A stretch of 64,000 bases of DNA from Alkalihalophilus marmarensis DSM 21297 (GCF_000474275.2 NZ_ATAE01000008.1:124001-188000), one strand, 5' to 3'; numbered from the stretch's first letter, positions 41,493-50,603 are shown. Numbers and translations are program-made. Notes: generated by a model from the sequence alone, not told the origin.

Positions 41493-43031
41493 TTATGGGT
41501 AGTGAATTGGTGAAGCTGGTCCAAGGTCAATCCCTAGAAGCATCCATACAATTAACATAAGAGCCCATACGATTGAGAAGACAATTGAGTAAGGCAGCAT
41601 TACTGAAATCAACGTACCAATTCCCATTTTTTTATCATACTTTTGAGCGAAGGCAATAATAATTGCAAAGTATGTCATAAGAGGAGAAATGATATTTGTT
41701 GTTGAATCGGCAATACGATATGCCATTTGAGTTAATTCTGGTGAATACCCAAGCTGCATCATGATTGGTATGAATACCGGAGCCATGATTGCCCACTTTG
41801 CCGATGCACTTCCGATAAACAGGTTGATAAAACCAGCTACGATCATAAAAGCAATGACAAGCGGAATACCGGTGAATTGAACACTTTGTAAGAATTCAGC
41901 ACCATATACACCAAGTACAAGGCCCATGTTTGTTTCGTTAAAGAAAGCAACAAATTGACCTGCAGTAAATGCGAGTACAATAAACATCCCCATTGAAGCC
42001 ATTGTATCTGACATTTGGTTGGCCACATCTTTATCGTTTTTAATCGTTTTCGTCATAACTCCGTAAACAATACCTGGAATTAAGAACACAAATAAGATGA
42101 CAGGACCTAATGAACGCATAAATGGCGAGTTTACAACTGGGTTAGGACCATCTCCGCGAAGCGGGCCCCATTCTGGCACAATTAATAAAGCCATTACAGC
42201 GATTGTTGCCAGCATAGAAATACCAGACCATAGTAATGCTTTTTTCTCATTAGAGCTTAAATAGTCAATCTTTTCAGCTTCGTCAGATTCTGTCTTTTTA
42301 TATGACCCTAAGCGCGGTTCAACTAGCTTCTCTGTAACGAATGTACCAGCGATTGTTAATACAAATACTGAAACCATAATGAAGTAATAGTTCATGGCAA
42401 TATTAATCGTTTCAGCGTAAGCTGGATCAAATGTTGCAGCGGCTTGTCTTGTTAATTCCCCAAGCATTGGATCTGTTGCCGATAAGAATAAGTTAGCACT
42501 GAATCCAGCAGAAACCCCAGCAAAAGCAGCTGCAAGACCCGCTAGCGGGTGTCTTCCTAAAGCGATAAATAATAATGCACCAAGCGGCGGTAAGACAACA
42601 TAACCTGCATCAGATGCCACACTTGACATAATTCCAGCAAATACAAGTGCTGCTGTAATTAAACGCTTTGGCACGGATGTTACAAGCCCTCTTAGAGCTG
42701 CACTGATTAATCCGCTGCGCTCAGCGACCCCGATCCCGATCATCGTCGCAAGTACGACTCCGAGTGGAGCGAAATTGATAAAGTTACTTACCATATTAGT
42801 GACAATATAATGTATGCCCTCTGATGAAAGTAAGTTTGTAATAGTTACTTCTACACCAGGTTCAGCTGGACTCTCTACGCTTATATTTAAGCTTGAGAGA
42901 ATAGCAGAAGCGAAAACAACCAGCACCGCAAGGATTGCAAACAGCGTAATTGGGTGAGGCAGTTTGTTACCGGTGACTTCAATAAAAGTTAAAAATTTAT
43001 TAAAGGCACCTTGCTTTTTACCTTTTTCCAT
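41493..43031 (-). CDS. AbgT-family transporter
   Basis: 512 residues with about 11-13 membrane segments. The AbgT pattern is visible in PITLFAILAVLVVFASAILS near the start, SSVASDAGYVVLPPLGALLF in the first hairpin region, SAGFSANLFLSATDPML, and RIADSTTNIISPLMTYFAII near the end. Relatives import p-aminobenzoyl-glutamate or export sulfonamides by proton exchange; which applies here is unknown. No abgA/abgB peptidase gene is adjacent. GGGGAG is about 11 nt before ATG 43031. Confidence 0.92.
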   Translation of the reverse strand: MEKGKKQGAFNKFLTFIEVTGNKLPHPITLFAILAVLVVFASAILSSLNISVESPAEPGVEVTITNLLSSEGIHYIVTNMVSNFINFAPLGVVLATMIGIGVAERSGLISAALRGLVTSVPKRLITAALVFAGIMSSVASDAGYVVLPPLGALLFIALGRHPLAGLAAAFAGVSAGFSANLFLSATDPMLGELTRQAAATFDPAYAETINIAMNYYFIMVSVFVLTIAGTFVTEKLVEPRLGSYKKTESDEAEKIDYLSSNEKKALLWSGISMLATIAVMALLIVPEWGPLRGDGPNPVVNSPFMRSLGPVILFVFLIPGIVYGVMTKTIKNDKDVANQMSDTMASMGMFIVLAFTAGQFVAFFNETNMGLVLGVYGAEFLQSVQFTGIPLVIAFMIVAGFINLFIGSASAKWAIMAPVFIPIMMQLGYSPELTQMAYRIADSTTNIISPLMTYFAIIIAFAQKYDKKMGIGTLISVMLPYSIVFSIVWALMLIVWMLLGIDLGPASPIHYP

Positions 43032-43350
43032 GAGTTAGAAAAGCTCCCCTCTAATATGTAATTTTCTGACGATTAGCATCTTAGATTAGACACGTCATTC
43101 ATTCTACATCACAAATAAGAGGAGATGAAACAAGAATTCTAAAATGATCGAAAAAATGAATCTTAAGTCCTATAAATATTCTAAAATAGTATTTGAATAA
43201 TCTGATAAAGGTGATTTTATCGGAATACTCATAAAAATCTAACGCATAAACGCTTTAAATAGCTGAAGTAACCGACGTCCGTGTTAATTTCAAGAGACTG
43301 GTTGTATACCGTCATTATTATTTTTAAAAAGTATTTTGGATAAAATAAAA
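43032..43350. other. Intergenic region between AbgT and the second csp gene
   Basis: About 320 bp, AT-rich, containing no gene that I can support and no clear promoter for the AbgT gene. The csp terminator forms its right edge. Confidence 0.5.
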
Positions 43351-43370
43351 ACCCCACCGAAGTGGGGTTG
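43343..43370 (-). terminator. Terminator of the minus-strand csp gene
   Basis: accccac / gtggggt stem with a CGAA/TTCG loop, followed on the minus strand by TTTTATTT. Confidence 0.92.
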
Positions 43371-43388
43371 TATCTAGGCTATACTAGA

Positions 43389-43589
43389 TTATGCTTTTTG
43401 AACGTTAGCAGCTTGCTCGCCACGGTTACCTTCAACGATTTCAAATGTTACTGCTTGACCTTCTTCAAGAGTTTTGAAACCATCAATTTGGATCGCTGAG
43501 AAGTGAACGAATACATCGTCTCCACCTTCGCGCTCGATGAAACCGAAACCTTTTTCTGCGTTAAACCATTTTACTGTACCTTCTAACAT
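43389..43589 (-). CDS. Cold-shock protein (CspB-like)
   Basis: 66 residues, single OB-fold with RNP1 KGFGFIER and RNP2 VFVHFSAI. N-terminus [16 protein letters not shown] and the [20 protein letters not shown] segment are close to Bacillus CspB. AGGAGG lies 7 nt before ATG 43589, a much stronger site than that of the plus-strand copy, so the two genes are probably controlled differently. The mRNA leader is about 150 nt or less. Confidence 0.96.
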   Translation of the reverse strand: MLEGTVKWFNAEKGFGFIEREGGDDVFVHFSAIQIDGFKTLEEGQAVTFEIVEGNRGEQAANVQKA

Positions 43590-43808
43590 TGTATTTCCTC
43601 CTAGAAGTGCCATACGCACTAATTGTATTACTATTCTCGTCATTAATAATGTTCAAGAGGAAATCAACATCAGTTTCTTTCTTCTAGCACCTTAAGAACG
43701 ATCAAAAATAAGTATCTTAACTTTACCATAAGAAGGGTTTTTCAATCAAGGTCTTTTTAGCAGAAAGCTGGAAAATGTCAATTGAAAAAGGAATTTTATG
43801 ATTTTTCT

Positions 43809-43839
43809 TGAAGTTAACGTTAACGTAAATGATAAGGTC
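43809..43839 (+). promoter_or_regulatory. MerR-type promoter and operator
   Basis: TTGAAG at 43809-43814 and TAAGGT at 43834-43839 are 19 bp apart, the long spacer typical of MerR-activated promoters. The spacer is filled by the palindrome GTTAACGTTAAC / ACGTTAACGT (43813-43826), a likely operator for the gene that follows. Confidence 0.7.
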
Positions 43840-43869
43840 AAAGTAGAGATTCGAAGGGTTGTGCCGTGC

Positions 43870-44253
43870 ATGTACAAGATAAGGGAGCTCGCAGAAGAGT
43901 TTCAGGTGACGACAAGGACAATCAGGTATTATGAAGAGCTGAATTTACTAACCCCTAAACGATCTAGCGGGAATCAGCGTATCTATACAAAAAGAGATCA
44001 TGTACGTCTGAAGTTAATTCTTAGAGGAAAAAGATATGGATTTACATTAGAGGAAATTAAAGAAATGATCGGGTTATTTGAAGAGGATTCAACCGGGACA
44101 AAGCAATTGTCACGAACTATTTTATATGGAGAAAAAAAGATTGAAGAAATTGAGTGCAGGATGAGTGAGCTTGAACAATTAAAAAGTGAAATGACAGATA
44201 TGTTAACAGATCTAAAAGCTAGGTTGTGCCAAAAAAGTTTATCTCAAAAATGA
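43870..44253 (+). CDS. MerR-family regulator
   Basis: 127 residues. Winged helix-turn-helix at the N-terminus (YKIRELAEEFQVTTRTIRYYEELNLLTP), wing with RIYTKRDHVRLKLIL, and a C-terminal dimerisation coiled coil (EKKIEEIECRMSELEQLKSEM). It lacks metal-binding cysteines at its end, so it is not a metal sensor of the MerR/CueR type. Stops 20 nt before the acyl-CoA dehydrogenase gene and is probably co-transcribed with it. Small-molecule or CoA-ester control of fatty or branched-chain acid use is plausible by context. Start ATG 43870; the frame upstream overlaps the operator. Confidence 0.88.
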   Translation: MYKIRELAEEFQVTTRTIRYYEELNLLTPKRSSGNQRIYTKRDHVRLKLILRGKRYGFTLEEIKEMIGLFEEDSTGTKQLSRTILYGEKKIEEIECRMSELEQLKSEMTDMLTDLKARLCQKSLSQK

Positions 44254-44273
44254 AACGTCCAGGGGGAGCGAAC

Positions 44274-45926
44274 ATGAACTTTTATCAGAATGACCCGGTA
44301 CTAAAAAAAATTTTAGAAACACATTTGGATTCACGAATGTTTAATTGGGCTGATAAGCAGCTTGTATCATTTGGTGAAAGGTGCGGGACCGTGATCGATG
44401 AACGAGCAAAGCATACAGACCGGGAAGGGCAGCCGAAACTTGTGAAATACAATCAGTTTGGGGAAGATATATCTCATATTTGGGTGAACGAAGGCTATAA
44501 ACAAACGGTAAGAGAGACCTATCAAACTGGAATTGTCGGGTATGTCTATAAAGAAATCCCTGAGCTGAATACAAAAGGAAATTACATGTATTCATATGCA
44601 CAAGGCTATCTCCTCTCACAATCTGAGCCTGGTTTCTACTGTCCTGTGACCCTCTCAATGGCGACTGCTCTTCTGTTAGACAAGTATGCAAACGATCAGG
44701 TGAAGGATCGTTTTTTACCACATGTATTATCAACGGGTGAAACAGAATTGTATGAAGGGGCGACGTTTCTTACTGAAAGACAAGGGGGCTCTGATGTAGG
44801 AGCTAATGAAGTGGCTGCAGTAAAGAACGGGGACCATTATTTGATCAGCGGGGAAAAATATTTTGCTTCAAATGCGGGGATGTGCGGTGTTGCCATGGTG
44901 CTTGCAAGAGTTGATGGCAGCCCATCAGGTACAAAAGGGTTAAGCTTATTTGCTGTACCTTGGAGATTAGAGGATGGGCAATTAAATGGAATAAGCATCC
45001 GTCGTTTAAAAGATAAGCTTGGAGTAAGGGCTGTTCCGTCGGCGGAAGTGGAATTTACCAATGCTAAGGCTTATTTAGTAGGAGAAGAATCAAAGGGTAT
45101 TTATTATATGATGGAAGCGCTTAATTTATCTCGTATTTGTAATGCGGTCGCTTCAATTGGCATTATGAGACGGGCGTATCAAGAGGCCCTTGATTATGCT
45201 TTTAACCGTGAAGCATTTAAGAAAAAGTTAATTGATTACCCAATGGTGCAGGAAAGTCTGCTTGCCTTATGTGTTAAACATGAAGTGGAAACTGTCGCTA
45301 TCTTTGATTTAATTAAGGAATATGACCTGCTTATGAATGAAGGTCAAAAGGATCAAGAACAGGCAGCGTATGTGCGGCTGTTGATTGCCATCTTGAAGAA
45401 AGAAACAGCTGAACAAGCAATCCATTTTTCACACGAGGCGATAGAACTGCTTGGTGGAAATGGGTATATAGAAGATTTTGTGACACCAAGGCTGTTAAGG
45501 GATGCACAGGTCCTGACGGTATGGGAGGGAACGGCTAATATATTGGGACTTGAGTTGTTACGTCTCATGCAGAAAACACATGTCCATAAACATTTCTGTA
45601 AACGTATAAAAGCGTTTTTGGAAAATGATTTGAAGCAGTTTGAACAGGAGAAAGAGATCTTGTCTAAAGAACTGCATGCACTAAATCGCATGACCACATA
45701 TATTGAGCGAGCGGATGAAGAGACTCAAACGTATTATGCTAAAAAAATCGCTGTGAAGATGGTTGGGATTTTTGAAGCGAAAACGGCCATCCAGTGGGCA
45801 ATTGATGGTTCAGAGCGTGAAAGAGTTTTATTAAAACGCTATATGCAGCAAACATTTCATCATGATTGTTCATTTGAAGATGCAGCAAGCTTAAAAAAGG
45901 ATTTCGATAAAGTGGTCCTGCAGTAA
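44274..45926 (+). CDS. Acyl-CoA dehydrogenase, AidB-like
   Basis: 550 residues, longer than the roughly 380 of short-chain members because of extra N- and C-terminal helical parts, as in AidB and related enzymes. FAD site: ATFLTERQGGSDVGANE near 160 and the ISGEKYFASNAG segment; C-terminal half has YPMVQESLLALCVKHEVETV and the conserved LLGGNGYIEDFVTPRLLRDAQVLTVWEGTANI. The last motif keeps the Glu in VWEGT that serves as base in several members. The substrate is unknown. GGGGGAG is 6-7 nt before ATG 44274. Confidence 0.9.
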   Translation: MNFYQNDPVLKKILETHLDSRMFNWADKQLVSFGERCGTVIDERAKHTDREGQPKLVKYNQFGEDISHIWVNEGYKQTVRETYQTGIVGYVYKEIPELNTKGNYMYSYAQGYLLSQSEPGFYCPVTLSMATALLLDKYANDQVKDRFLPHVLSTGETELYEGATFLTERQGGSDVGANEVAAVKNGDHYLISGEKYFASNAGMCGVAMVLARVDGSPSGTKGLSLFAVPWRLEDGQLNGISIRRLKDKLGVRAVPSAEVEFTNAKAYLVGEESKGIYYMMEALNLSRICNAVASIGIMRRAYQEALDYAFNREAFKKKLIDYPMVQESLLALCVKHEVETVAIFDLIKEYDLLMNEGQKDQEQAAYVRLLIAILKKETAEQAIHFSHEAIELLGGNGYIEDFVTPRLLRDAQVLTVWEGTANILGLELLRLMQKTHVHKHFCKRIKAFLENDLKQFEQEKEILSKELHALNRMTTYIERADEETQTYYAKKIAVKMVGIFEAKTAIQWAIDGSERERVLLKRYMQQTFHHDCSFEDAASLKKDFDKVVLQ

Positions 45927-45937
45927 GCTTATTAGCC

Positions 45938-45988
45938 AAGACCGCTCCAATGGATGCAGCTATCGATTGGAGCGGTCTTATTTCTATT
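45938..45988 (+). terminator. Terminator after the acyl-CoA dehydrogenase gene
   Basis: A perfect 14-bp stem aagaccgctccaat / attggagcggtctt with a 14-nt loop, then ATTTCTATTT. Confidence 0.88.
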
Positions 45989-46110
45989 TCCTTATATTCA
46001 ACTACAACCATTGATTTATTAGGCATTTTTCGTCTATTATTAAAGGTGCGTTGTTTTTACGTTAAGAAATAAAAACAGAAATTGTTCGGATGAAGTAGGA
46101 GAGACGGCTA

Positions 46111-47964
46111 ATGACAATTAAACGAAATGACCCATGTGCATGCGGCAGCGGCAAGAAGTATAAGAAATGCTGTATGAATAAAGAAACGGTAAAGGTAGTC
46201 GCTGAACAACAGCGTGAGCACTATATTGCGAAACGTAAACAAGTGATTGAAAAATTACGTATGTATGTAAAAGAAACATTTACGGTAAAAGAACGTTTTA
46301 TGCTTGAAAAAGAATTCGATGAACGCTCAAACCATGCTGTTCCAAAGGAATTAAAAGCATCATTTACAGAGCTGTGGCTGTTATTTTTCAACAAAAGTTC
46401 AAAAGGCCGGTTAATCACGGCATTTTTAGAAGAGCGCAAGGATTTTCTTACTGCTGAAGAATATGAGATGATCCAAAAATGGAGCACGTTAACACCGCGT
46501 CTTGTGCAAGCAATCGATCGTAAAGAAAGCAAAGTCACGTTTAAAGATCGTTTAAATGACGATGTATATACAATGACACTGACAGATGAGGGTGAGCGTT
46601 CTTTTGCCCCTTGGTATGGAACATTTAGTCTAATTGAAGATCTGAATCAAGAATCTATTTTTTACGGTGTGAGAATGTTTGAAGGACCATTAAATCTTGA
46701 AGAAGCAGCTACTTATGTAAAAGAGAGAACAAAACAGACAAAAGAAACAGTTGATACGCTGTTAGTGAATGAATTTCCAGAAATATTGTCTGCTTTCATT
46801 AAAGGTCAGCAAAGTGAAGACTCTAATAAAATGAAAATTGTCAAACAATTTAAGACGCAATGGAAAGTCGAAAATGAGACTGAACTTATAACATATCTAG
46901 AAAAACAGCCTTCTATTTATTTAGAGAACTGGTCAGAGAAGGAAAAAATGGCTAGTTTTATTCTTGACTGGTATCGTTATACAGACTCAGAAATGTCTGG
47001 TGATGTTCTGACGACTGAAGTAAAAAGCACGCTTAAAATTCAGGATAACATCGTAGAAGTGGAAGCATTCGATTCTGATTCGATGAACGAGGTCAAAAAT
47101 AGCTTAAGTGGACTTACTTCTGTCTCGTTTATGAATGAGGGCACGAAAGAATGGGAGATTCCATATCATGCCGAAATGAAAAATATGCTTGTGCAAATGA
47201 ATCCAGAACTTCCAAAGCATTTTTCGCTTTTTGCTCAAAATAATATTGAAGCTCAGCTTGATAAGCCATATTCAACTGAAGAAAAACGTACGATAAAAGA
47301 ACTTGTTCGTGCTGATGAAATTGAAAAAGTAGAAGGATGGCTGCGTCAATCTGAATACAATGTATACGTCGCTCAAAAAAATAAACTTGGACAAGTAGAA
47401 GTAACAGCAGACTATAACACGCTTAGAGAAGAGCTGAACCTGCCTATGTCCCCATTTGTAACGGGTGGTAGTAAGAGAGTTACGAAGCATGAGCGCATCC
47501 CAACAGATTTGGAGCAGTCTGAAGTGACGGACGGGGCAGAGGCCAAAAATGAAGATAAAGGCTTGAATGAGACTTTAGAGGAGAAAACCATTGCTCCTAA
47601 AACAGTAGTTGACCTCGATTTGGAGCTAGAAACGTTCAAAGAAGAAAAGACGAACGGTAAGTCAGATGCGACAATACGAAAGTATTCAAATAGTGTTGAG
47701 ATCTTTGCTGGCTTATTAAATGCAATGGATGTAAAAACATGGAGTGAGCTTACTGAAGAAAAATGGGAAGCTCTATTATACTCTCAATTAAAAGAAACCT
47801 ATTCTACTATGAGCAAAACGCAGAGTAAGGACTTTGTCAGCGTCCTAAGAGCGTTTGTTAAATGGCAGGATAAAAAAGAGGGCACGTCTGTTATTGAATG
47901 GGTAACACCTTTATTAAAAGAAGTCGAATCCATGTATGTGAAACAGCCGGCAGCAGCTCGCTAA
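46111..47964 (+). CDS. SEC-C motif protein with a C-terminal SAM-like domain
   Basis: 617 residues. The N-terminus DPCACGSGKKYKKCC is a SEC-C zinc motif (CxC-x8-CC), known from SecA tails and YecA. The centre (60-470) is soluble and unrecognised. After an acidic linker around 475-510 the last 110 residues (FKEEKTNGKSDATIRKYSNS, then KTWSELTEEKWEALLY and KDFVSVLRAFVKW) resemble the N-terminal core-binding domain of tyrosine recombinases; no catalytic domain is present. That similarity is by eye. GGAGAG lies about 8 nt before ATG 46111. Confidence 0.8.
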   Translation: MTIKRNDPCACGSGKKYKKCCMNKETVKVVAEQQREHYIAKRKQVIEKLRMYVKETFTVKERFMLEKEFDERSNHAVPKELKASFTELWLLFFNKSSKGRLITAFLEERKDFLTAEEYEMIQKWSTLTPRLVQAIDRKESKVTFKDRLNDDVYTMTLTDEGERSFAPWYGTFSLIEDLNQESIFYGVRMFEGPLNLEEAATYVKERTKQTKETVDTLLVNEFPEILSAFIKGQQSEDSNKMKIVKQFKTQWKVENETELITYLEKQPSIYLENWSEKEKMASFILDWYRYTDSEMSGDVLTTEVKSTLKIQDNIVEVEAFDSDSMNEVKNSLSGLTSVSFMNEGTKEWEIPYHAEMKNMLVQMNPELPKHFSLFAQNNIEAQLDKPYSTEEKRTIKELVRADEIEKVEGWLRQSEYNVYVAQKNKLGQVEVTADYNTLREELNLPMSPFVTGGSKRVTKHERIPTDLEQSEVTDGAEAKNEDKGLNETLEEKTIAPKTVVDLDLELETFKEEKTNGKSDATIRKYSNSVEIFAGLLNAMDVKTWSELTEEKWEALLYSQLKETYSTMSKTQSKDFVSVLRAFVKWQDKKEGTSVIEWVTPLLKEVESMYVKQPAAAR

Positions 47965-47969
47965 TCGTC

Positions 47970-48001
47970 AGCCGTACATCAAAGGGTGTACGGCTATTTA
48001 A
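47970..48001 (+). terminator. Terminator after the SEC-C gene
   Basis: A 9-bp stem agccgtaca / tgtacggct with an 8-nt loop, followed by ATTTAATG. Confidence 0.82.
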
Positions 48002-48068
48002 TGTATTTATCATAATATTATTATGTAAACTTAAAAGAAAGCTTTTAAAATATCGCTTTCTAAATCAA

Positions 48069-48242
48069 TTAAATCCCCATACGTTTTCTTTGATTATTAG
48101 GCTTTTTCGTCAGCTGACTTGTAAGCGGCTTTGTTTGGTGTGAATTCAGCTGGCGGCTGGCTCCTTGAGCTGATTGCTGCTTTTTACGTGCTAGCTGCTG
48201 TTTCATCGCTTCTTGTAAATTAATCTTCTTCTTCTCGCTCAT
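48069..48242 (-). CDS. Small basic protein, 57 aa
   Basis: MSEKKKINLQEAMKQQLARK, then KQQSAQGASRQLNSHQTKPL and a tail NNQRKRMGI. Rich in Lys, Arg and Gln, with no hydrophobic core, so probably disordered or nucleic-acid-bound. GGAGG sits 8-10 nt before ATG 48242, a strong signal. Similar small basic proteins are common in bacilli without assigned function. It lies alone on the minus strand between two plus-strand operons. Confidence 0.75.
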   Translation of the reverse strand: MSEKKKINLQEAMKQQLARKKQQSAQGASRQLNSHQTKPLTSQLTKKPNNQRKRMGI

Positions 48243-48447
48243 TCTTTACGTGCCTCCTGTCGTACTCTAAATGGAATATCTTTATCATTATATAGCAAGC
48301 CGCATAGCTTGTCATATGTTTTTTGCTAGATTGAAAGAAGGAATTTACAGGTTTTGTCTCTTCTTTTAAAGGTAATAGGTACTCATGCAGATCAAATCTG
48401 ATAAGCAGGGTACATATATCATGAGTCTATCCGAGGAGGAGTGTTAG

Positions 48448-49140
48448 ATGGAGCAGTTTATGGAAACGGTCAAAGAAGTCGTCTTTGCTGTGCTTCCGAT
48501 TACCTTAGTTATTGTCATTTTGCAGTTTACTCTTATATGGCTGCCGACTGAGGTTTTTATACAGTTTCTTATCGGCGTAGTGATGGTCAGTGTCGGTTTG
48601 ATTCTTTTTTTAGTTGGAGTGCATGTAGGACTTCTTCCGGTAGGAGAAATGATCGGGTCCACTTTGCCTAAATCAAAAAAGATATGGCTGATTATTGCAG
48701 TCGGCTTTATTTTGGGGTTTGTCGTCACAGTGGCAGAACCTGATGTTCGTGTTCTTGCGCAGCAAATAGATGATGTATCAGGAGGGGAGATCTCTCAGAT
48801 GGTGCTGATTTATTCGGTTGCCTTAGGGGTAGGCATATTTGTTGCTCTTGCTATGGCAAGAATTATTTTTAAGATTCAGTTGAAGTGGCTGTTATTAGGC
48901 GGATACAGTGTCGTTTTTCTCCTAGCAGCAATAACCCCTAATACATTTATCCCCATCTCTTTTGATGCTGGCGGGGTGACGACAGGGCCAATGACGGTTC
49001 CATTCATCTTAGCCCTTGGAGTAGGTGTTGCTTCTGTTCTTAGAAGCAAGTCTTCATCAAGCGACAGTTTTGGTCTTGTTGCTCTGGCATCAATTGGTCC
49101 AATTATTTCGGTGCAGATCTTAGGGGTGATTTACGGGTGA
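48448..49140 (+). CDS. DUF1538 membrane protein, first copy
   Basis: 230 residues with about six membrane segments. Key shared motifs: GVHVGLLPVGEMIG near 56, FVVTVAEPDVRVLAQQID near 90 and SFDAGGVTTGPMTVPF near 170. The AEP-x-VR and GGV-TGPMTV motifs recur in the next gene, so the two are paralogous halves of one likely transporter or channel. The 3' end overlaps the next gene by 4 nt. GAGGAGGAG precedes ATG 48448. Function of DUF1538 is not established; the PII-like protein downstream points to regulated transport (inference). Confidence 0.85.
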   Translation: MEQFMETVKEVVFAVLPITLVIVILQFTLIWLPTEVFIQFLIGVVMVSVGLILFLVGVHVGLLPVGEMIGSTLPKSKKIWLIIAVGFILGFVVTVAEPDVRVLAQQIDDVSGGEISQMVLIYSVALGVGIFVALAMARIIFKIQLKWLLLGGYSVVFLLAAITPNTFIPISFDAGGVTTGPMTVPFILALGVGVASVLRSKSSSSDSFGLVALASIGPIISVQILGVIYG

Positions 49141-49871
49141 ATATTACAATCTTTGAAGGTTTTACAGAGGTGTTGGTAGAAGTATTTTTCGCCCTATTGC
49201 CGCTGCTCGTATTCTTTTTAGTTTTTCAGTTTTTCTTTTTAAAACTTGAAAAAGAAAAGATCATCAATATTGGAAAGGGAATGGTTTTATCCTTTTTTGG
49301 TTTAGCCTTATTCTTGCAAGGAGTTCATGTTGGCTTTTTTCCTGCAGGAGAATTGATGGGAGAAGTGCTTGGCGGCCTTTCTTACAGCTGGATTTTAATT
49401 CCTATCGGGTTTGTTTTAGGGTTCGTAGCAACCTTTGCTGAACCTGCTGTACGAATTTTAAATGAGCAAGTAGAAAAGGTTTCGGGCGGTTATATCTCAG
49501 AACGTGTGATGCTCTACACCCTATCTATTGGTGTCGGGGTGTCGATTGCTTTATCAATGCTTAGAATTCTTGTAGGTTTCTCGTTATGGTATTATATCAT
49601 TCCAGGCTATATCTTGGCCGTTATTTTATTGTTTTTATCAAGCAATACGTTCACAGCCATCGCCTTTGATTCAGGTGGAGTTGCAACGGGTCCGATGACG
49701 GTTACTTTTATTTTAGCGATTGCTGTAGGTGTTGCGACGGTCACAGAAGGCCGAGACCCGCTCATGGTCGGCTTTGGGATGATTGCTTTAGTTGCCCTAG
49801 CCCCTATTCTATCCGTTCTAATACTAGGAGTATTATTTGAGAGGAAGGGGAGGGAGTCGAATGGAACTTAG
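49137..49871 (+). CDS. DUF1538 membrane protein, second copy
   Basis: 244 residues, six or seven membrane segments. It repeats the motifs of the first copy: GVHVGFFPAGELMG, FVATFAEPAVRILNEQVE and AFDSGGVATGPMTVTF. GTG 49137 overlaps the TGA of the first copy as GTGA, and its own end overlaps the tandem PII gene by 11 nt. Tight coupling implies equal amounts, hence a heterodimer of two paralogues (inference). It has a slightly longer charged C-terminus (ERKGRESNGT) that could face the PII protein. Confidence 0.85.
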   Translation: MNITIFEGFTEVLVEVFFALLPLLVFFLVFQFFFLKLEKEKIINIGKGMVLSFFGLALFLQGVHVGFFPAGELMGEVLGGLSYSWILIPIGFVLGFVATFAEPAVRILNEQVEKVSGGYISERVMLYTLSIGVGVSIALSMLRILVGFSLWYYIIPGYILAVILLFLSSNTFTAIAFDSGGVATGPMTVTFILAIAVGVATVTEGRDPLMVGFGMIALVALAPILSVLILGVLFERKGRESNGT

Positions 49872-50583
49872 ACGTGAGCATCAGCTATTTGTAAGTATTG
49901 TAAAGAAAAATCAGGCAAAAAAACTGGTGTTGGCAGCAAAAAAAGCAGGAGCAGAAGGGGCAACGATCCTATATGCCAAAGGCAGCGGAATACGTGAGAA
50001 AAAAACGTTTTTAGGTATACCTGTTCACTATGAAAAAGAGGTCATTCTAACACTAGCGAAAAAAAATGTCATGGAGCAAATTATTTACCATGTAACGTTG
50101 GCAGGTAACCTGAATCAAAGCGGAAAGGGTATTGGATTTGTTTTGGATTTAAAACAATTAACCGGGATTGCCCATTTATTAGAAGATCCAGCAGATGCAG
50201 AAGATACTTTAATAGAGGAGGATGAGGGTGTAATGCCAAAAGAAGACATTCCTTTTGATTTGATTGTAACAATTGTGAAAAAAGGAGATGCGGGTAAAGT
50301 TATTGACTCCTCATTAGAAGCTGGAGCAGAAGGGGGCACAGTACTCGGAGGTCGTGGTTCAGGTATACATGAAAAAGCATCATTTCTTAATATACCGATC
50401 GAACCAGAAAAGGAAGTGGTTCTGACGTTAATACACAGAAAGAAAACAAAAGAAGTACTTCATGCCATTGAATCGGGAGTTGGGCTTAATGAATCTGGTA
50501 AGGGGATTGCTTTTGTACTAGATGTTGACCGTGTTGTAGGAATTAACCATGTCATAGACGAATTGAAACAAATAAATGAATAA
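49861..50583 (+). CDS. Tandem PII-like signalling protein
   Basis: 240 residues made of two PII-like domains (about 1-105 and 128-240) joined by an acidic linker. Each domain has the same pattern: FVSIVKKNQAKKLVLAAKKA / LIVTIVKKGDAGKVIDSSLE, then GAEGATILYAKGSGIREKKT / GAEGGTVLGGRGSGIHEKAS, then EKEVILTL / EKEVVLTL, and NQSGKGIGFVLDL / NESGKGIAFVLDV. The GxGSGI loop would be the nucleotide-binding region. PII proteins usually gate membrane transporters according to nitrogen or energy state. ATG 49861 follows AGGGAG and lies inside the preceding gene. Confidence 0.88.
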   Translation: MELRREHQLFVSIVKKNQAKKLVLAAKKAGAEGATILYAKGSGIREKKTFLGIPVHYEKEVILTLAKKNVMEQIIYHVTLAGNLNQSGKGIGFVLDLKQLTGIAHLLEDPADAEDTLIEEDEGVMPKEDIPFDLIVTIVKKGDAGKVIDSSLEAGAEGGTVLGGRGSGIHEKASFLNIPIEPEKEVVLTLIHRKKTKEVLHAIESGVGLNESGKGIAFVLDVDRVVGINHVIDELKQINE

Positions 50584-50603
50584 AAAGAGGAATCGATTTG
50601 ATA

